DNA of 64,000 nucleotides, taken from positions 1,488,001 through 1,552,000 of the forward strand of contig OY762511.1 in the NCBI GenBank assembly GCA_963665925.1, given 5' to 3'. Positions 8,164 to 16,416 of the stretch are shown one piece after another. The translations under genes were made by a program, and so were the position numbers. Each line of letters opens with the position of its first letter. Position 1 is the stretch's first letter. The DNA is from G963665925 sp963665925 (GTDB taxonomy: Bacteria; Bacillota; Clostridia; Peptostreptococcales; Acidaminobacteraceae). The notes under the pieces were generated by a model. The model was not told where the DNA came from, did no database searches, and was given only the letters and a program-made list of their open reading frames with translations.

Positions 8164-8787
8164 GTGCCTAAACATGATATTGTTAACGTATCTGGTCAAA
8201 AAGTTGGCGAGATTGAACTAAATGACAGCATTTTCGCTGCTGAAGTGAATGAAGCTGTACTACATGAAGTAGTAAAGAATTACCTGGCAAATCAGAGACA
8301 AGGTACGCATTCTGCTAAAACACGTGCTGAAGTACGTGGTGGTGGCAAGAAGCCGTTCCGTCAAAAAGGTACAGGACGTTCGCGTCAAGGTACAATTCGT
8401 GCGCCTCACTATGTTGGTGGTGGTGTTGCATTTGCTAAGAAGCCAAGAGATTTCTCTTACAGACTAAACAAGAAGGTTAAGCGCCTTGGTCTTAAGTCTG
8501 CGCTTTCTGCTAAGGTAAACAACAATGAACTAATCGTAATCGACGAACTGAGCCTAGCTGCTCCAAAAACAAAAGATATGGTGAATATCCTATCTAACGT
8601 TAATGCATCTAAGAAAGCTCTGATCGTTACTGCGGATAAGAACGAGAACGTAATCCGTTCTGCAAACAACATCAAAGGTGTTGCAACAGCTGAAGCGCTA
8701 GGTATGAACGTATACCAAATCCTTCACCACGACACTTGCATCATTACTAAAGATGCTGTTCAGAAAATCGAGGAGGTGTACGCATAA
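8164..8787 (+). CDS. rplD: 50S ribosomal protein L4
   Basis: L4 lines the exit tunnel. It is 207 residues. The extended loop RGGGKKPFRQKGTGRSRQG, followed by IRAPHYVGGG, is the tunnel-tip region that macrolide-resistance changes usually hit, and it looks unaltered. The start codon is GTG at 8164 after AAAGGAGG. The stop overlaps the start of rplW by one base. In some bacteria L4 is the feedback regulator of this operon; that is not established here. Confidence 0.97.
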   Translation: MPKHDIVNVSGQKVGEIELNDSIFAAEVNEAVLHEVVKNYLANQRQGTHSAKTRAEVRGGGKKPFRQKGTGRSRQGTIRAPHYVGGGVAFAKKPRDFSYRLNKKVKRLGLKSALSAKVNNNELIVIDELSLAAPKTKDMVNILSNVNASKKALIVTADKNENVIRSANNIKGVATAEALGMNVYQILHHDTCIITKDAVQKIEEVYA

Positions 8788-9077
8788 TGAAAACATCTTA
8801 TGATGTAGTCATCAGACCCGTAATCACTGAAACTTCAATGGTGGGCATGTCTGAAAAGAAGTACACATTCGAAGTGCACAGAGACGCTAACAAGACTGAA
8901 GTTAAAGACGCAATCGAGTCAATCTTCGGCGTTAAAGTTGAAACTGTGAATACAATGAACGTTAAAGGTAAGAAGAAGCGTATGGGCAAAAATGAAGGCT
9001 TCCGCAGAAGCTGGAAAAAAGCTATCGTCAAACTTACTGCTGACAGCAAAGATATTGAATTCTTCGAAGGCATGTAA
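8787..9077 (+). CDS. rplW: 50S ribosomal protein L23
   Basis: L23 sits at the tunnel exit and docks signal recognition particle and trigger factor. It is 96 residues. VVIRPVITETSM, KYTFEVHRDANKTEVKDAIE and KAIVKL are family signatures. The ATG shares a base with the rplD stop (TAATG), and GAGGAGGTG lies inside the rplD end, so translation is probably coupled. Confidence 0.96.
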   Translation: MKTSYDVVIRPVITETSMVGMSEKKYTFEVHRDANKTEVKDAIESIFGVKVETVNTMNVKGKKKRMGKNEGFRRSWKKAIVKLTADSKDIEFFEGM

Positions 9078-9114
9078 TAAATACTAAAATTCGTAATTAA
9101 AGGAGGGAATCACG

Positions 9115-9942
9115 ATGGCAGTTAAAGGTTTCAAACCTACGTCTCCTGCTAGACGTCATATGACGGTTTCTACATTTGAAGAAATTACTACGTCGAAGCC
9201 TGAAAAGTCACTCGTTGTTTCACTTAAGAAACACTCTGGACGAAATAATCAAGGTAAGATTACAATTCGTCATAGAGGTGGCGGCAACAAAATTAAATAC
9301 AGAATCATCGATTTCAAGAGACAAAAGGACGGCGTTCCTGCAAAAGTTTCTACAATCGAGTACGATCCAAATAGATCGGCAAACATCGCGCTGCTAGTTT
9401 ACGCAGACGGTGACAAGCGTTACATCCTGGCTCCAGAAGGCGTAACTGTTGGTACAGATATCATGTCTGGCCCAGAAGCGGACATCAAGCCTGGTAACGC
9501 AATGAAGCTTATGGATATGCCTACTGGTACTGTTATTCACAATATCGAGCTTAAGCCTGGTAAAGGTGGTCAGCTTGCACGTTCTGCAGGTATGTCAGCA
9601 CAGCTGATGGCTAAAGAGGGCGACATGGCTCTTCTTAGACTACCATCTGGCGAAATGCGCTACGTGCGTAAAGAGTGCCGCGCAACTATCGGTGCTGTTG
9701 GTAACTCTAGCCACGAAAACGTAACTATCGGTAAAGCTGGTCGTAAGCGCCATATGGGCATCAGACCTACAGTTCGTGGTTCTGTAATGAACCCTAACGA
9801 TCACCCTCACGGTGGTGGTGAAGGTCGTGCACCAGTTGGTCGTCCAGCACCATGTACTCCATGGGGCAAGCCGGCTCTTGGTTACAAGACTCGTAAGAAG
9901 AACAAGCAATCAGACAAATATATCGTTTCACGTAGAAAGTAA
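9115..9942 (+). CDS. rplB: 50S ribosomal protein L2
   Basis: L2 is needed for subunit joining and peptidyl transfer. It is 275 residues. FKPTSPARRHMTVS, the KKHSGRNNQGKITIRHRGGG segment and the C-terminal MNPNDHPHGGGEGRAP, which carries the conserved histidines, are present. AGGAGGG precedes the ATG at 9115. A hairpin separates it from rpsS. Confidence 0.97.
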   Translation: MAVKGFKPTSPARRHMTVSTFEEITTSKPEKSLVVSLKKHSGRNNQGKITIRHRGGGNKIKYRIIDFKRQKDGVPAKVSTIEYDPNRSANIALLVYADGDKRYILAPEGVTVGTDIMSGPEADIKPGNAMKLMDMPTGTVIHNIELKPGKGGQLARSAGMSAQLMAKEGDMALLRLPSGEMRYVRKECRATIGAVGNSSHENVTIGKAGRKRHMGIRPTVRGSVMNPNDHPHGGGEGRAPVGRPAPCTPWGKPALGYKTRKKNKQSDKYIVSRRK

Positions 9943-9958
9943 CGATAATAGGCATATG

Positions 9959-9990
9959 GAGGCACCTGAGCTTCTACGCTCAGCCTCTTA
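9959..9990 (+). other. Hairpin in the rplB-rpsS gap
   Basis: GAGGC..TGAGC pairs with GCTCA.GCCTC around TTCTAC, with a 3-base bulge. No T-run follows. Most gaps in this operon are too short for such structure, so it is probably an mRNA element such as a processing site or translational operator. Confidence 0.45.
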
Positions 9991-10021
9991 GCCTTTGTTC
10001 GTAATGAAGGGAGGATTCACA

Positions 10022-10300
10022 GTGGGAAGATCTCTTAAGAAGGGACCTTTTATTCATAAAGGACTACTGAAGAAAATTGAATCTATGAATGATAAAGGGG
10101 AAAAGCAAGTTGTTAAGACTTGGTCTAGAGCATCTACAGTTTTCCCTCAAATGGTAGGCCACACTATCGCAGTTCATGATGGTCGTAAGCATGTTCCAGT
10201 TTACATCACTGAAGACATGATCGGACATAAGCTTGGTGAATTTTCACCAACAAGAACTTTCCGTGGTCACGGTGCAGATAAAAAAGGTAAAATTCGGTAA
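10022..10300 (+). CDS. rpsS: 30S ribosomal protein S19
   Basis: S19 of the 30S head, 92 residues. GRSLKKGPFIHKGLLKKI and VYITEDMIGHKLGEFSPTR are signatures. The GTG at 10022 is chosen because GAAGGGAGG is 6-8 bases upstream and it matches the usual N-terminus; the longer upstream frame from 9995 overlaps that site. Confidence 0.95.
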   Translation: MGRSLKKGPFIHKGLLKKIESMNDKGEKQVVKTWSRASTVFPQMVGHTIAVHDGRKHVPVYITEDMIGHKLGEFSPTRTFRGHGADKKGKIR

Positions 10301-10338
10301 AACGAAATTTTGTTATTAGATCGGAAGGAGGTTAACTA

Positions 10339-10674
10339 ATGGAAGCTAAAGCTCTGAAAAAGAATGTTAAGATCTCTCCTCGTAAGATGAAGCCGATCAA
10401 TGATCTGGTAAGAGGAAAGAACGTTAAAGACGCAAGTGCGATCCTGAAGTTTACACCGAGAAAAGGCGCTCGTGAACTGCTTAAAGTTCTTGAGTCTGCT
10501 GTAGCAAACGCTGAAAACAACTTCGACATGGATGTTGAAAGCCTATACATTTCAGAAGTATATGCAAACCAAGGTCCAGTCATGAAGAGATGGAAAGCTG
10601 GTTCAATGGGTCGTGCGAACCCAGTCCTGAAAAGAACGAGCCATATTGGCGTTGTCGTTGCTGAAAAAGAATAA
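10339..10674 (+). CDS. rplV: 50S ribosomal protein L22
   Basis: L22 forms part of the exit-tunnel constriction. It is 111 residues. The start KALKKNVKISPRKMK and the C-terminal hairpin MKRWKAGSMGRANPVLKRTS are characteristic. GGAAGGAGG precedes the ATG. It is 15 bases from rpsC. Confidence 0.96.
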   Translation: MEAKALKKNVKISPRKMKPINDLVRGKNVKDASAILKFTPRKGARELLKVLESAVANAENNFDMDVESLYISEVYANQGPVMKRWKAGSMGRANPVLKRTSHIGVVVAEKE

Positions 10675-10689
10675 GGAGGGATTAACCGC

Positions 10690-11445
10690 ATGGGTCAGAA
10701 AGTAAGTCCACACGGTCTCAGAGTCGGAGTTATTAAAGACTGGGATTCTAAATGGTATGCTAACAAAAAAGATTTCTCTGATCTTCTAGTAGAAGACTTT
10801 GAAATTCGCAAATATATCAAGAACACTCACAAGCGTGCTGGTATCGCTCGCATCTATATCGATCGTGCTGCTAACAGCAAAGTACGTATTAACGTATTTA
10901 CTGCTAAGCCAGGTATGATCGTTGGTCGCGGTGGCGAAACTATCAAAGAACTTCGTGAGACACTTCAAAAGATGACTGGTAAAGCTGTACAGCTTGACAT
11001 CTCTGAAGTACAAAACGCAGAAGTTGATGCACAGCTTATTTCTGAGAGCGTTGCATTCGCACTTGAAAGACGTGTTGCATTCCGTCGTGCTATGAAGCAA
11101 GCGATCGGTAGAGCTATGCGCCAAGGTGCTCTTGGTATCAAGATTCAAACAGCTGGTCGTCTAGGCGGCGCAGAAATGGCACGTACTGAAGGTTACTCAG
11201 AAGGTAATGTACCTCTGTCTACTCTACGTGCAGACATCGATTATGGTTTTGCTGAAGCAGATACTACTTACGGAAAAATCGGTGTTAAAGTATGGCTGAA
11301 CAAAGGTGAAGTACTTCCTAAGCCAGGCGAAGGCCGAGTTCTTACTCGTCTAGAAGCTCGCGAGCGCAAAGATAACAAGCGTGGCGGTGGCAGAAGACCA
11401 AACCAAAACAGAAAGCCAAGAAGAAATAACGATAAGAAAAACTAA
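10690..11445 (+). CDS. rpsC: 30S ribosomal protein S3
   Basis: S3 is at the mRNA entry site. It is 251 residues with the KH domain (GMIVGRGGETIKELRETL) and the C-terminal GALGIKIQTAGRLGGAEMAR stretch. The C-terminal tail is long and basic (about 25 residues rich in R, N, K and G), somewhat longer than the usual 215-220 residue Firmicutes form. AAGGAGGG precedes the ATG. Confidence 0.97.
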   Translation: MGQKVSPHGLRVGVIKDWDSKWYANKKDFSDLLVEDFEIRKYIKNTHKRAGIARIYIDRAANSKVRINVFTAKPGMIVGRGGETIKELRETLQKMTGKAVQLDISEVQNAEVDAQLISESVAFALERRVAFRRAMKQAIGRAMRQGALGIKIQTAGRLGGAEMARTEGYSEGNVPLSTLRADIDYGFAEADTTYGKIGVKVWLNKGEVLPKPGEGRVLTRLEARERKDNKRGGGRRPNQNRKPRRNNDKKN

Positions 11446-11484
11446 TCCTTTTGTCTAGAAGTTTGAGGAAGGAGGCAATGCACC

Positions 11485-11916
11485 ATGTTGATGCCTAAAA
11501 GAGTTAAGCGTCGTCGCCAGCATAGAGGCAGAATGACTGGTCAAGCCCTACGCGGTAACACTGTATCTCACGGTGATTACGGTCTAGTGGCTACTGAGCC
11601 AGCGTGGATTACGTCTCGTCAAATTGAGGCTGCGCGTATCGCGATCAATAGAAGAATTAAAAGGGGCGGTAAAGTCTGGATTAAGATTTTCCCTCATAAG
11701 CCAGTAACACAAAAACCAGCTGAGACGCGTATGGGTGCCGGTAAAGGTTCACCAGAATACTGGGTAGCAGTTGTTAAGCCAGGTAGAGTAATGTTTGAAC
11801 TTTCAGGTGTAAACGAAGAGTTGGCACGTGAAGCTATGCGTCTAGCAGCTAACAAACTTCCAATCAAATGTAAGTTCGTTACGCGTGAAGATGCGGAAAA
11901 GGGTGGTGAAGCATAA
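11485..11916 (+). CDS. rplP: 50S ribosomal protein L16
   Basis: L16 organises the A-site region of 23S rRNA. It is 143 residues. MLMPKRVKRRRQHRG at the N-terminus and IFPHKPVTQKPAETRMGAGK are signatures. The first ATG (11485) fits the family N-terminus and the GGAAGGAGG site. The stop overlaps the rpmC start by one base. Confidence 0.96.
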   Translation: MLMPKRVKRRRQHRGRMTGQALRGNTVSHGDYGLVATEPAWITSRQIEAARIAINRRIKRGGKVWIKIFPHKPVTQKPAETRMGAGKGSPEYWVAVVKPGRVMFELSGVNEELAREAMRLAANKLPIKCKFVTREDAEKGGEA

Positions 11917-12110
11917 TGTTAGCGAAAGAGCTACGTGATATGACAGATGCGGAACTGCATACTAAAATCAACGATCTTAAGTCAGAACTGTTTAATCTAA
12001 GATTCCAGCTAGCAACTGGCCAGTTGGATAACCCTATGCGCATTAAAGGTGTTAAAAAAGACATCGCTCGCGCTAAGACGGTTCTCAGAGCTCGTGAGAT
12101 CAAAGCCTAA
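11916..12110 (+). CDS. rpmC: 50S ribosomal protein L29
   Basis: L29 is a small two-helix protein at the tunnel exit, 64 residues. LAKELRDMTDAEL, ELFNLRFQLATGQL and NPMRIKGVKKDIARAKTVL follow the family pattern. Its ATG shares a base with the rplP stop (TAATG), which implies translational coupling. Confidence 0.95.
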   Translation: MLAKELRDMTDAELHTKINDLKSELFNLRFQLATGQLDNPMRIKGVKKDIARAKTVLRAREIKA

Positions 12111-12124
12111 AGGAGGTTAACGTC

Positions 12125-12379
12125 GTGGAAAGAGGCAATAGAAAAGTCCGCGTTGGCCTAGTAGTCAGCGATAAAATGGATAAAACAATCACTGTAAAAG
12201 TAGAAGACTTCATCCGTCATCCACTTTACGGTAAGCGCATCAAGCGTTCTAAGAAATTTAAAGCACACGATGAAAACAATGTTTGCTCCATGGGCGACCG
12301 TGTAAGAATCATGGAAACTCGTCCACTCTCTAAAGATAAGAGATGGAGACTTGTTGAGATAGTTGAAAAAGCGAAGTAG
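12125..12379 (+). CDS. rpsQ: 30S ribosomal protein S17
   Basis: S17 is a primary 16S-binding protein with an OB fold, 84 residues. RKVRVGLVVSDKMDKTITVKV and GDRVRIMETRPLSKDKRW are signatures. The start is GTG at 12125 after AAAGGAGG. Confidence 0.95.
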   Translation: MERGNRKVRVGLVVSDKMDKTITVKVEDFIRHPLYGKRIKRSKKFKAHDENNVCSMGDRVRIMETRPLSKDKRWRLVEIVEKAK

Positions 12380-12403
12380 AGCTGTCGGAAGGAGGATAAT
12401 CAC

Positions 12404-12772
12404 ATGATTCAACAAGAAACGCGATTGAAAGTTGCGGATAACTCCGGCGCTAAGGAACTGCTTTGCATCCGAGTACTAGGCGGATCAAAGAGAAGATACG
12501 CTAATATTGGCGACGTCATTGTTGCTGCAGTTAAAGATGCAACACCAGGCGGAGTTGTTAAAAAAGGAACTGTTGTTAAGGCAGTCGTTGTACGTTCTAA
12601 AAAAGGTGTACGTCGTAATGACGGTAGCTACGTTAAGTTTGACGATAACGCAGCTGTAATCATTAAAGAGGACAAGAACCCAGTGGGTACTCGTATTTTC
12701 GGACCTGTCGCAAGAGAGCTTCGTGAAAACGCCTACATGAAGATCTTGTCTCTAGCACCAGAAGTACTGTAA
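12404..12772 (+). CDS. rplN: 50S ribosomal protein L14
   Basis: L14 lies at the subunit interface. It is 122 residues. MIQQETRLKVADNSGAKEL and GTRIFGPVARELR match the family exactly in place and length. GGAAGGAGG precedes the ATG. Confidence 0.97.
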   Translation: MIQQETRLKVADNSGAKELLCIRVLGGSKRRYANIGDVIVAAVKDATPGGVVKKGTVVKAVVVRSKKGVRRNDGSYVKFDDNAAVIIKEDKNPVGTRIFGPVARELRENAYMKILSLAPEVL

Positions 12773-12790
12773 AGGTAGGAGGTGTAGCAA

Positions 12791-13099
12791 TTGCATATCA
12801 AAAAGGGTGACACGGTAGTAGTAATCGCCGGTAAAGATAAAGGTAAGAAGGGCAAAGTCCTTCAAGTATTCCCTAAGAAAGAGCGCGTGCTGGTTGAAGG
12901 TGCTAACATGGCAACTAAACACCAGAAGCCGTCTCAAAAAGTGCAACAAGGTGGCATAATCCACCAGGAAGCTCCAATCCACGTTTCTAACGTTATGATT
13001 TGGGACGAAAAAGCTAAGAGCGGTTCACGTGTGAAGTTCGAAACAAAAAATGATAAAAAAGTGCGTGTGGCTGTTAAGTCCGGCAACGTTATCGATTAA
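12791..13099 (+). CDS. rplX: 50S ribosomal protein L24
   Basis: L24 initiates 50S assembly. It is 102 residues with the KOW motif near the N-terminus (KKGDTVVVIAGKDKGKKGKV). The start codon is TTG at 12791 with TAGGAGGTG upstream; no ATG or GTG start fits the family N-terminus. Confidence 0.94.
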   Translation: MHIKKGDTVVVIAGKDKGKKGKVLQVFPKKERVLVEGANMATKHQKPSQKVQQGGIIHQEAPIHVSNVMIWDEKAKSGSRVKFETKNDKKVRVAVKSGNVID

Positions 13100-13125
13100 T
13101 CATCGCCGAAAGGAGGTAACAGAAC

Positions 13126-13665
13126 ATGGCTAGACTAAGAGATAAGTACAAAAATGAAGTGAAAAAAGCGCTTCATGACAAATTTGAATATAGCTCAGCA
13201 ATGGAAATTCCTAAGTTCGACAAGATCGTAGTGAATATGGGTCTAGGTAGCTCGAAAGATAATCCTAAGGCAATCCAAGCTGCAGCTCAAGAACTGGCTA
13301 CAATTACTGGTCAAAAACCTGTAATTACTAAAGCTAAAAAATCAATCTCTAACTTTAAACTACGTGAAGGCATGTCAATTGGCTGCAAAGTTACACTACG
13401 TGGCGAGATGATGTTCGAGTTCATGGATCGTTTCATGAATGTCGCACTTCCTCGTGTACGTGACTTCAGAGGTGTTAATCCTAATGCTTTCGATGGACGC
13501 GGTAACTACACGCTAGGTATCAAAGAACAACTGATTTTCCCTGAAATCGAGTACGATAAAGTAGATGCTGTTCGTGGTATGGACATTACGTTCGTTACAA
13601 CTGCGAAAACAGACGAAGAAGCTCGTGAGCTCCTAAAGCTTATGGGTATGCCATTCAGCAAATAA
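13126..13665 (+). CDS. rplE: 50S ribosomal protein L5
   Basis: L5 binds 5S rRNA and contacts P-site tRNA. It is 179 residues. YSSAMEIPKFDKIVVNMGLG, ITGQKPVITKAKKSI and GNYTLGIKEQLIFPEI are signatures. AAAGGAGGTAAC precedes the ATG. Confidence 0.97.
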   Translation: MARLRDKYKNEVKKALHDKFEYSSAMEIPKFDKIVVNMGLGSSKDNPKAIQAAAQELATITGQKPVITKAKKSISNFKLREGMSIGCKVTLRGEMMFEFMDRFMNVALPRVRDFRGVNPNAFDGRGNYTLGIKEQLIFPEIEYDKVDAVRGMDITFVTTAKTDEEARELLKLMGMPFSK

Positions 13666-13677
13666 GGAGGGATCGCA

Positions 13678-13863
13678 GTGGCTAAAAAAGCAATGAAAAT
13701 CAAGCAGGCTAAAAAGCAAAAGTTTTCTACACGCGAATACAGCAGATGTCGACTTTGCGGTCGTCCACATTCAGTACTGAGAAAATTCGGTATCTGTCGT
13801 ATTTGCTTTAGAGAATTGGCTTACAAGGGCCAAATTCCAGGTGTCCGTAAGGCAAGCTGGTAA
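13678..13863 (+). CDS. rpsN: 30S ribosomal protein S14, zinc-binding (type Z)
   Basis: The short 61-residue zinc form of S14. CRLC and CRIC, 12 residues apart, form the four-cysteine site (C-x2-C-x12-C-x2-C), and GQIPGVRKASW is the conserved end. The start is GTG at 13678 after AAGGAGGG. Whether the genome also has a zinc-free copy cannot be seen here. Confidence 0.96.
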   Translation: MAKKAMKIKQAKKQKFSTREYSRCRLCGRPHSVLRKFGICRICFRELAYKGQIPGVRKASW

Positions 13864-13885
13864 TACGGAAGGGAGGTAAACACCT

Positions 13886-14284
13886 ATGATGATCACAGAT
13901 CCAATTGCAGATATGCTTACGCGTATCAGAAATGGCAACATGGTTCGTCACGCATCGGTTGATGTTCCAGCATCAAACACTAAAAAGCGTCTTGCTGAGA
14001 TTCTTCTAGTTGAAGGTTTCATCAAGAGCTATGACGTCATCGACGATGGCAAGCAAGGTATCATCCGTGTTCAATTGAAGTACGGTGAAAATAGAGAACG
14101 AGTTATTACTGGTCTAAAAAGAATTTCTAAGCCAGGTCTACGTGTTTACGCTAAGAGAAACGAGATTCCAAAGGTACTAGGCGGTCTTGGTATTGCCATC
14201 GTATCTACATCTAACGGTATTATTACTGATAAGGAAGCTCGTAAACTAGGCGTTGGCGGCGAAGTTCTTTGCTACGTTTGGTAA
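13886..14284 (+). CDS. rpsH: 30S ribosomal protein S8
   Basis: S8 binds the central domain of 16S rRNA and, in E. coli, represses the spc operon. It is 132 residues. TDPIADMLTRIRNGN and STSNGIITDKEARKLGVGGE are signatures. There are two adjacent ATGs (13886 and 13889); the first is kept because the family usually starts with two residues before TDPIAD. Confidence 0.96.
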   Translation: MMITDPIADMLTRIRNGNMVRHASVDVPASNTKKRLAEILLVEGFIKSYDVIDDGKQGIIRVQLKYGENRERVITGLKRISKPGLRVYAKRNEIPKVLGGLGIAIVSTSNGIITDKEARKLGVGGEVLCYVW

Positions 14285-14312
14285 TTATTGAGGAAAAGTA
14301 GGAGGTGCGACA

Positions 14313-14852
14313 ATGTCACGAGTTGGTAAATTGCCGATCACGATTCCTCAGGGGGTTGAAGTTAAGGTTGCAGAAAATAATCTGGTAACTGTAAAAGGCC
14401 CTCTTGGAGAACTGAACGAGCAAATCGATAAAGACATTACGATTTCTATCGATGGTGACACTCTGACTGTAGAGCGTCCATCGGACCTAAAGCGATTTAG
14501 AGCTCTACACGGTCTGTCTAGAGCACTTATCTTCAACATGGTTGAAGGTGTTACTAAGGGATATGAAAAGAAACTTCAAATTGTTGGTGTTGGTTACAGA
14601 GCTACTAAGAAGGGCAACGTGCTTGACCTTCAGCTAGGTTTCTCACATCCAGTTGAAATGGAAGATCCTGAAGGCATTACGACTGAGTGCCCATCAAATA
14701 CAGAGATCGTTGTAAAAGGTATCAACAAGCAGCTTGTTGGTAACTATGCAGCGAAAATCCGTGACTGGAGAAAGCCAGAGCCTTACAAAGGTAAAGGTAT
14801 CCGCTACGTTGATGAGTATGTAAGACGTAAAGAAGGTAAAGCTGGTAAGTAA
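14313..14852 (+). CDS. rplF: 50S ribosomal protein L6
   Basis: L6 is near the GTPase-factor binding site. It is 179 residues. SRVGKLPITIPQGVEV, KLQIVGVGYRA and the C-terminal WRKPEPYKGKGIRYVDEYV are signatures. TAGGAGGTG precedes the ATG at 14313. Confidence 0.97.
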   Translation: MSRVGKLPITIPQGVEVKVAENNLVTVKGPLGELNEQIDKDITISIDGDTLTVERPSDLKRFRALHGLSRALIFNMVEGVTKGYEKKLQIVGVGYRATKKGNVLDLQLGFSHPVEMEDPEGITTECPSNTEIVVKGINKQLVGNYAAKIRDWRKPEPYKGKGIRYVDEYVRRKEGKAGK

Positions 14853-14873
14853 TTAAGAAGGGAGTGACATAGG

Positions 14874-15242
14874 ATGATCAATAAGCAAACTAAAAACAGC
14901 ATGCGTCAGGCACGTCAGCGACGTGTTAGATCAAAAGTTGCTGGAACTGCTGAACGTCCACGTCTGAATGTTTACAGAAGTCTGAACAACATGTACGCAC
15001 AGATCATCGATGACACGACAGGTACTACGCTGGTTTCTGCCTCTACTCTTGAAGCGGACATTAAGAGCCAAGTTTCAGGCACAGGCAATAAAGAAGCAGC
15101 GAAAGTTGTCGGAGAAACTGTTGCAAAAAGAGCAATTGAAAAAGGAATAGATACTGTTGTATTTGACAGAGCTGGTTATCTGTACCATGGTCGTGTTAAG
15201 GAATTAGCAGACGGTGCACGTGCAGCTGGTCTGAAATTCTAA
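14874..15242 (+). CDS. rplR: 50S ribosomal protein L18
   Basis: L18 binds 5S rRNA. It is 122 residues. RRVRSKVAGTAERPRLNVYR and FDRAGYLYHGRVKELADGAR are signatures. AAGAAGGGAGTG precedes the ATG. Confidence 0.96.
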   Translation: MINKQTKNSMRQARQRRVRSKVAGTAERPRLNVYRSLNNMYAQIIDDTTGTTLVSASTLEADIKSQVSGTGNKEAAKVVGETVAKRAIEKGIDTVVFDRAGYLYHGRVKELADGARAAGLKF

Positions 15243-15257
15243 GAGGGAGGTACAATA

Positions 15258-15764
15258 ATGGCGCAATATAGAATTGATGCGAATAAACTTGACCTCAAAG
15301 AGCAGGTTATCAATATTAACCGTGTTACGAAAGTTGTTAAAGGCGGTCGTAACTTCCGCTTTAGCGCTCTCGTGGTTGTTGGTGATGAAAACGGCCATGT
15401 AGGTGTTGGTACTGGTAAAGCTCTTGAAGTACCAGAAGCAATTCGTAAAGCTATCGAAAACGCAAAGAAGAACATGATCTTCGTCCCACGTGTAGGTACT
15501 ACAGTACCTCATACAATCAAGGGCGAGTTTGACGGCGGTAAAGTACTAATCATGCCTGCGCATGAAGGTACTGGTGTCATCGCTGGTGGTCCAGTTCGTG
15601 CGGTCCTAGAGCTTGCAGGCGTAAAGGACGTACGTGCTAAATCCCTAGGTTCAAACAATCCAAAGAACATGGTTAATGCAGCTCTTGAAGGTATCAAGCA
15701 AATGAAGACTGTTGAAGAGGTTGCTAAACTTCGTGGTAAGACGGTAGAAGAGATTCTTGGATAG
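15258..15764 (+). CDS. rpsE: 30S ribosomal protein S5
   Basis: S5 takes part in mRNA unwinding and fidelity. It is 168 residues. INRVTKVVKGGRNFRFSALV and VGDENGHVGVGTGKA are signatures, as is the GGPVRAVLELAGVKDV segment. AAGAGGGAGG precedes the ATG at 15258. Confidence 0.97.
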   Translation: MAQYRIDANKLDLKEQVININRVTKVVKGGRNFRFSALVVVGDENGHVGVGTGKALEVPEAIRKAIENAKKNMIFVPRVGTTVPHTIKGEFDGGKVLIMPAHEGTGVIAGGPVRAVLELAGVKDVRAKSLGSNNPKNMVNAALEGIKQMKTVEEVAKLRGKTVEEILG

Positions 15765-15776
15765 GGGGAGAACACC

Positions 15777-15956
15777 TTGGCTACAATCAAGATCAAACTC
15801 GTAAAGAGTACTATCGGTGCAAAGCCTAAGCATAGATTGACTGTTCAGGCTCTTGGCCTGAGAAAAATTGGTCAAGTGGTTGAGAAGCAAGACAATCCTC
15901 AAATGAGAGGCATGGTTGCTCAAATTAACCACTTGGTAGAAGTAGAAGAAGCTTAA
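15777..15956 (+). CDS. rpmD: 50S ribosomal protein L30
   Basis: A 59-residue frame starting at TTG (15777) after GGGGGAG. It reads ATIKIKLVKSTIGAKPKHR, then LTVQALGLRKIGQVVEKQD, and ends in VAQINHLVEVEEA: the complete L30 pattern. It lies in its canonical place between rpsE and rplO. The unusual start codon and short length make it easy to miss. Confidence 0.96.
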   Translation: MATIKIKLVKSTIGAKPKHRLTVQALGLRKIGQVVEKQDNPQMRGMVAQINHLVEVEEA

Positions 15957-15974
15957 TAATAAGGAGGTGTCAAC

Positions 15975-16415
15975 ATGAAGCTACATGAACTGAGACCTGC
16001 TGCAGGTTCTACTAAGAACCGTAAGCGTGTTGGTCGTGGTACAGGTTCAGGTCTGGGCACAACTGCTGGCCGTGGTATGAACGGTCAGAACTCTCGTTCA
16101 GGCGGCGGTGTTCGTCCTGGTTTCGAGGGTGGCCAGATGCCACTTTTCAGACGTCTTCCAAAGCGCGGTTTCAAGAACTTTACGAGAAAGAACTGGACTA
16201 TCGTAAATGTTGAAACACTAAATAAATTTGAAGACGGAACAGAGATCACTCCAGAAATGCTACTGGAAGCTGGCGTACTTAGCAAAATCGAGTACGGCGT
16301 TAAAATCCTTGGCGATGGTGAGCTGACTAAAAAGCTTACAGTTAAGGCAAACAAATTCACTCAGTCAGCTATCACTAAGATTGAAGCTGCAGGAGGAAAG
16401 GCAGAGGTGATCTAA
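15975..16415 (+). CDS. rplO: 50S ribosomal protein L15
   Basis: L15 is a late-assembly 50S protein. It is 146 residues. MKLHELRPAAGSTKNRKRVG and the glycine-rich GRGTGSGLGTTAGRGMNGQ are typical. AAGGAGGTG precedes the ATG. It is followed after one base by secY. Confidence 0.97.
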   Translation: MKLHELRPAAGSTKNRKRVGRGTGSGLGTTAGRGMNGQNSRSGGGVRPGFEGGQMPLFRRLPKRGFKNFTRKNWTIVNVETLNKFEDGTEITPEMLLEAGVLSKIEYGVKILGDGELTKKLTVKANKFTQSAITKIEAAGGKAEVI

Positions 16416-16416
16416 C

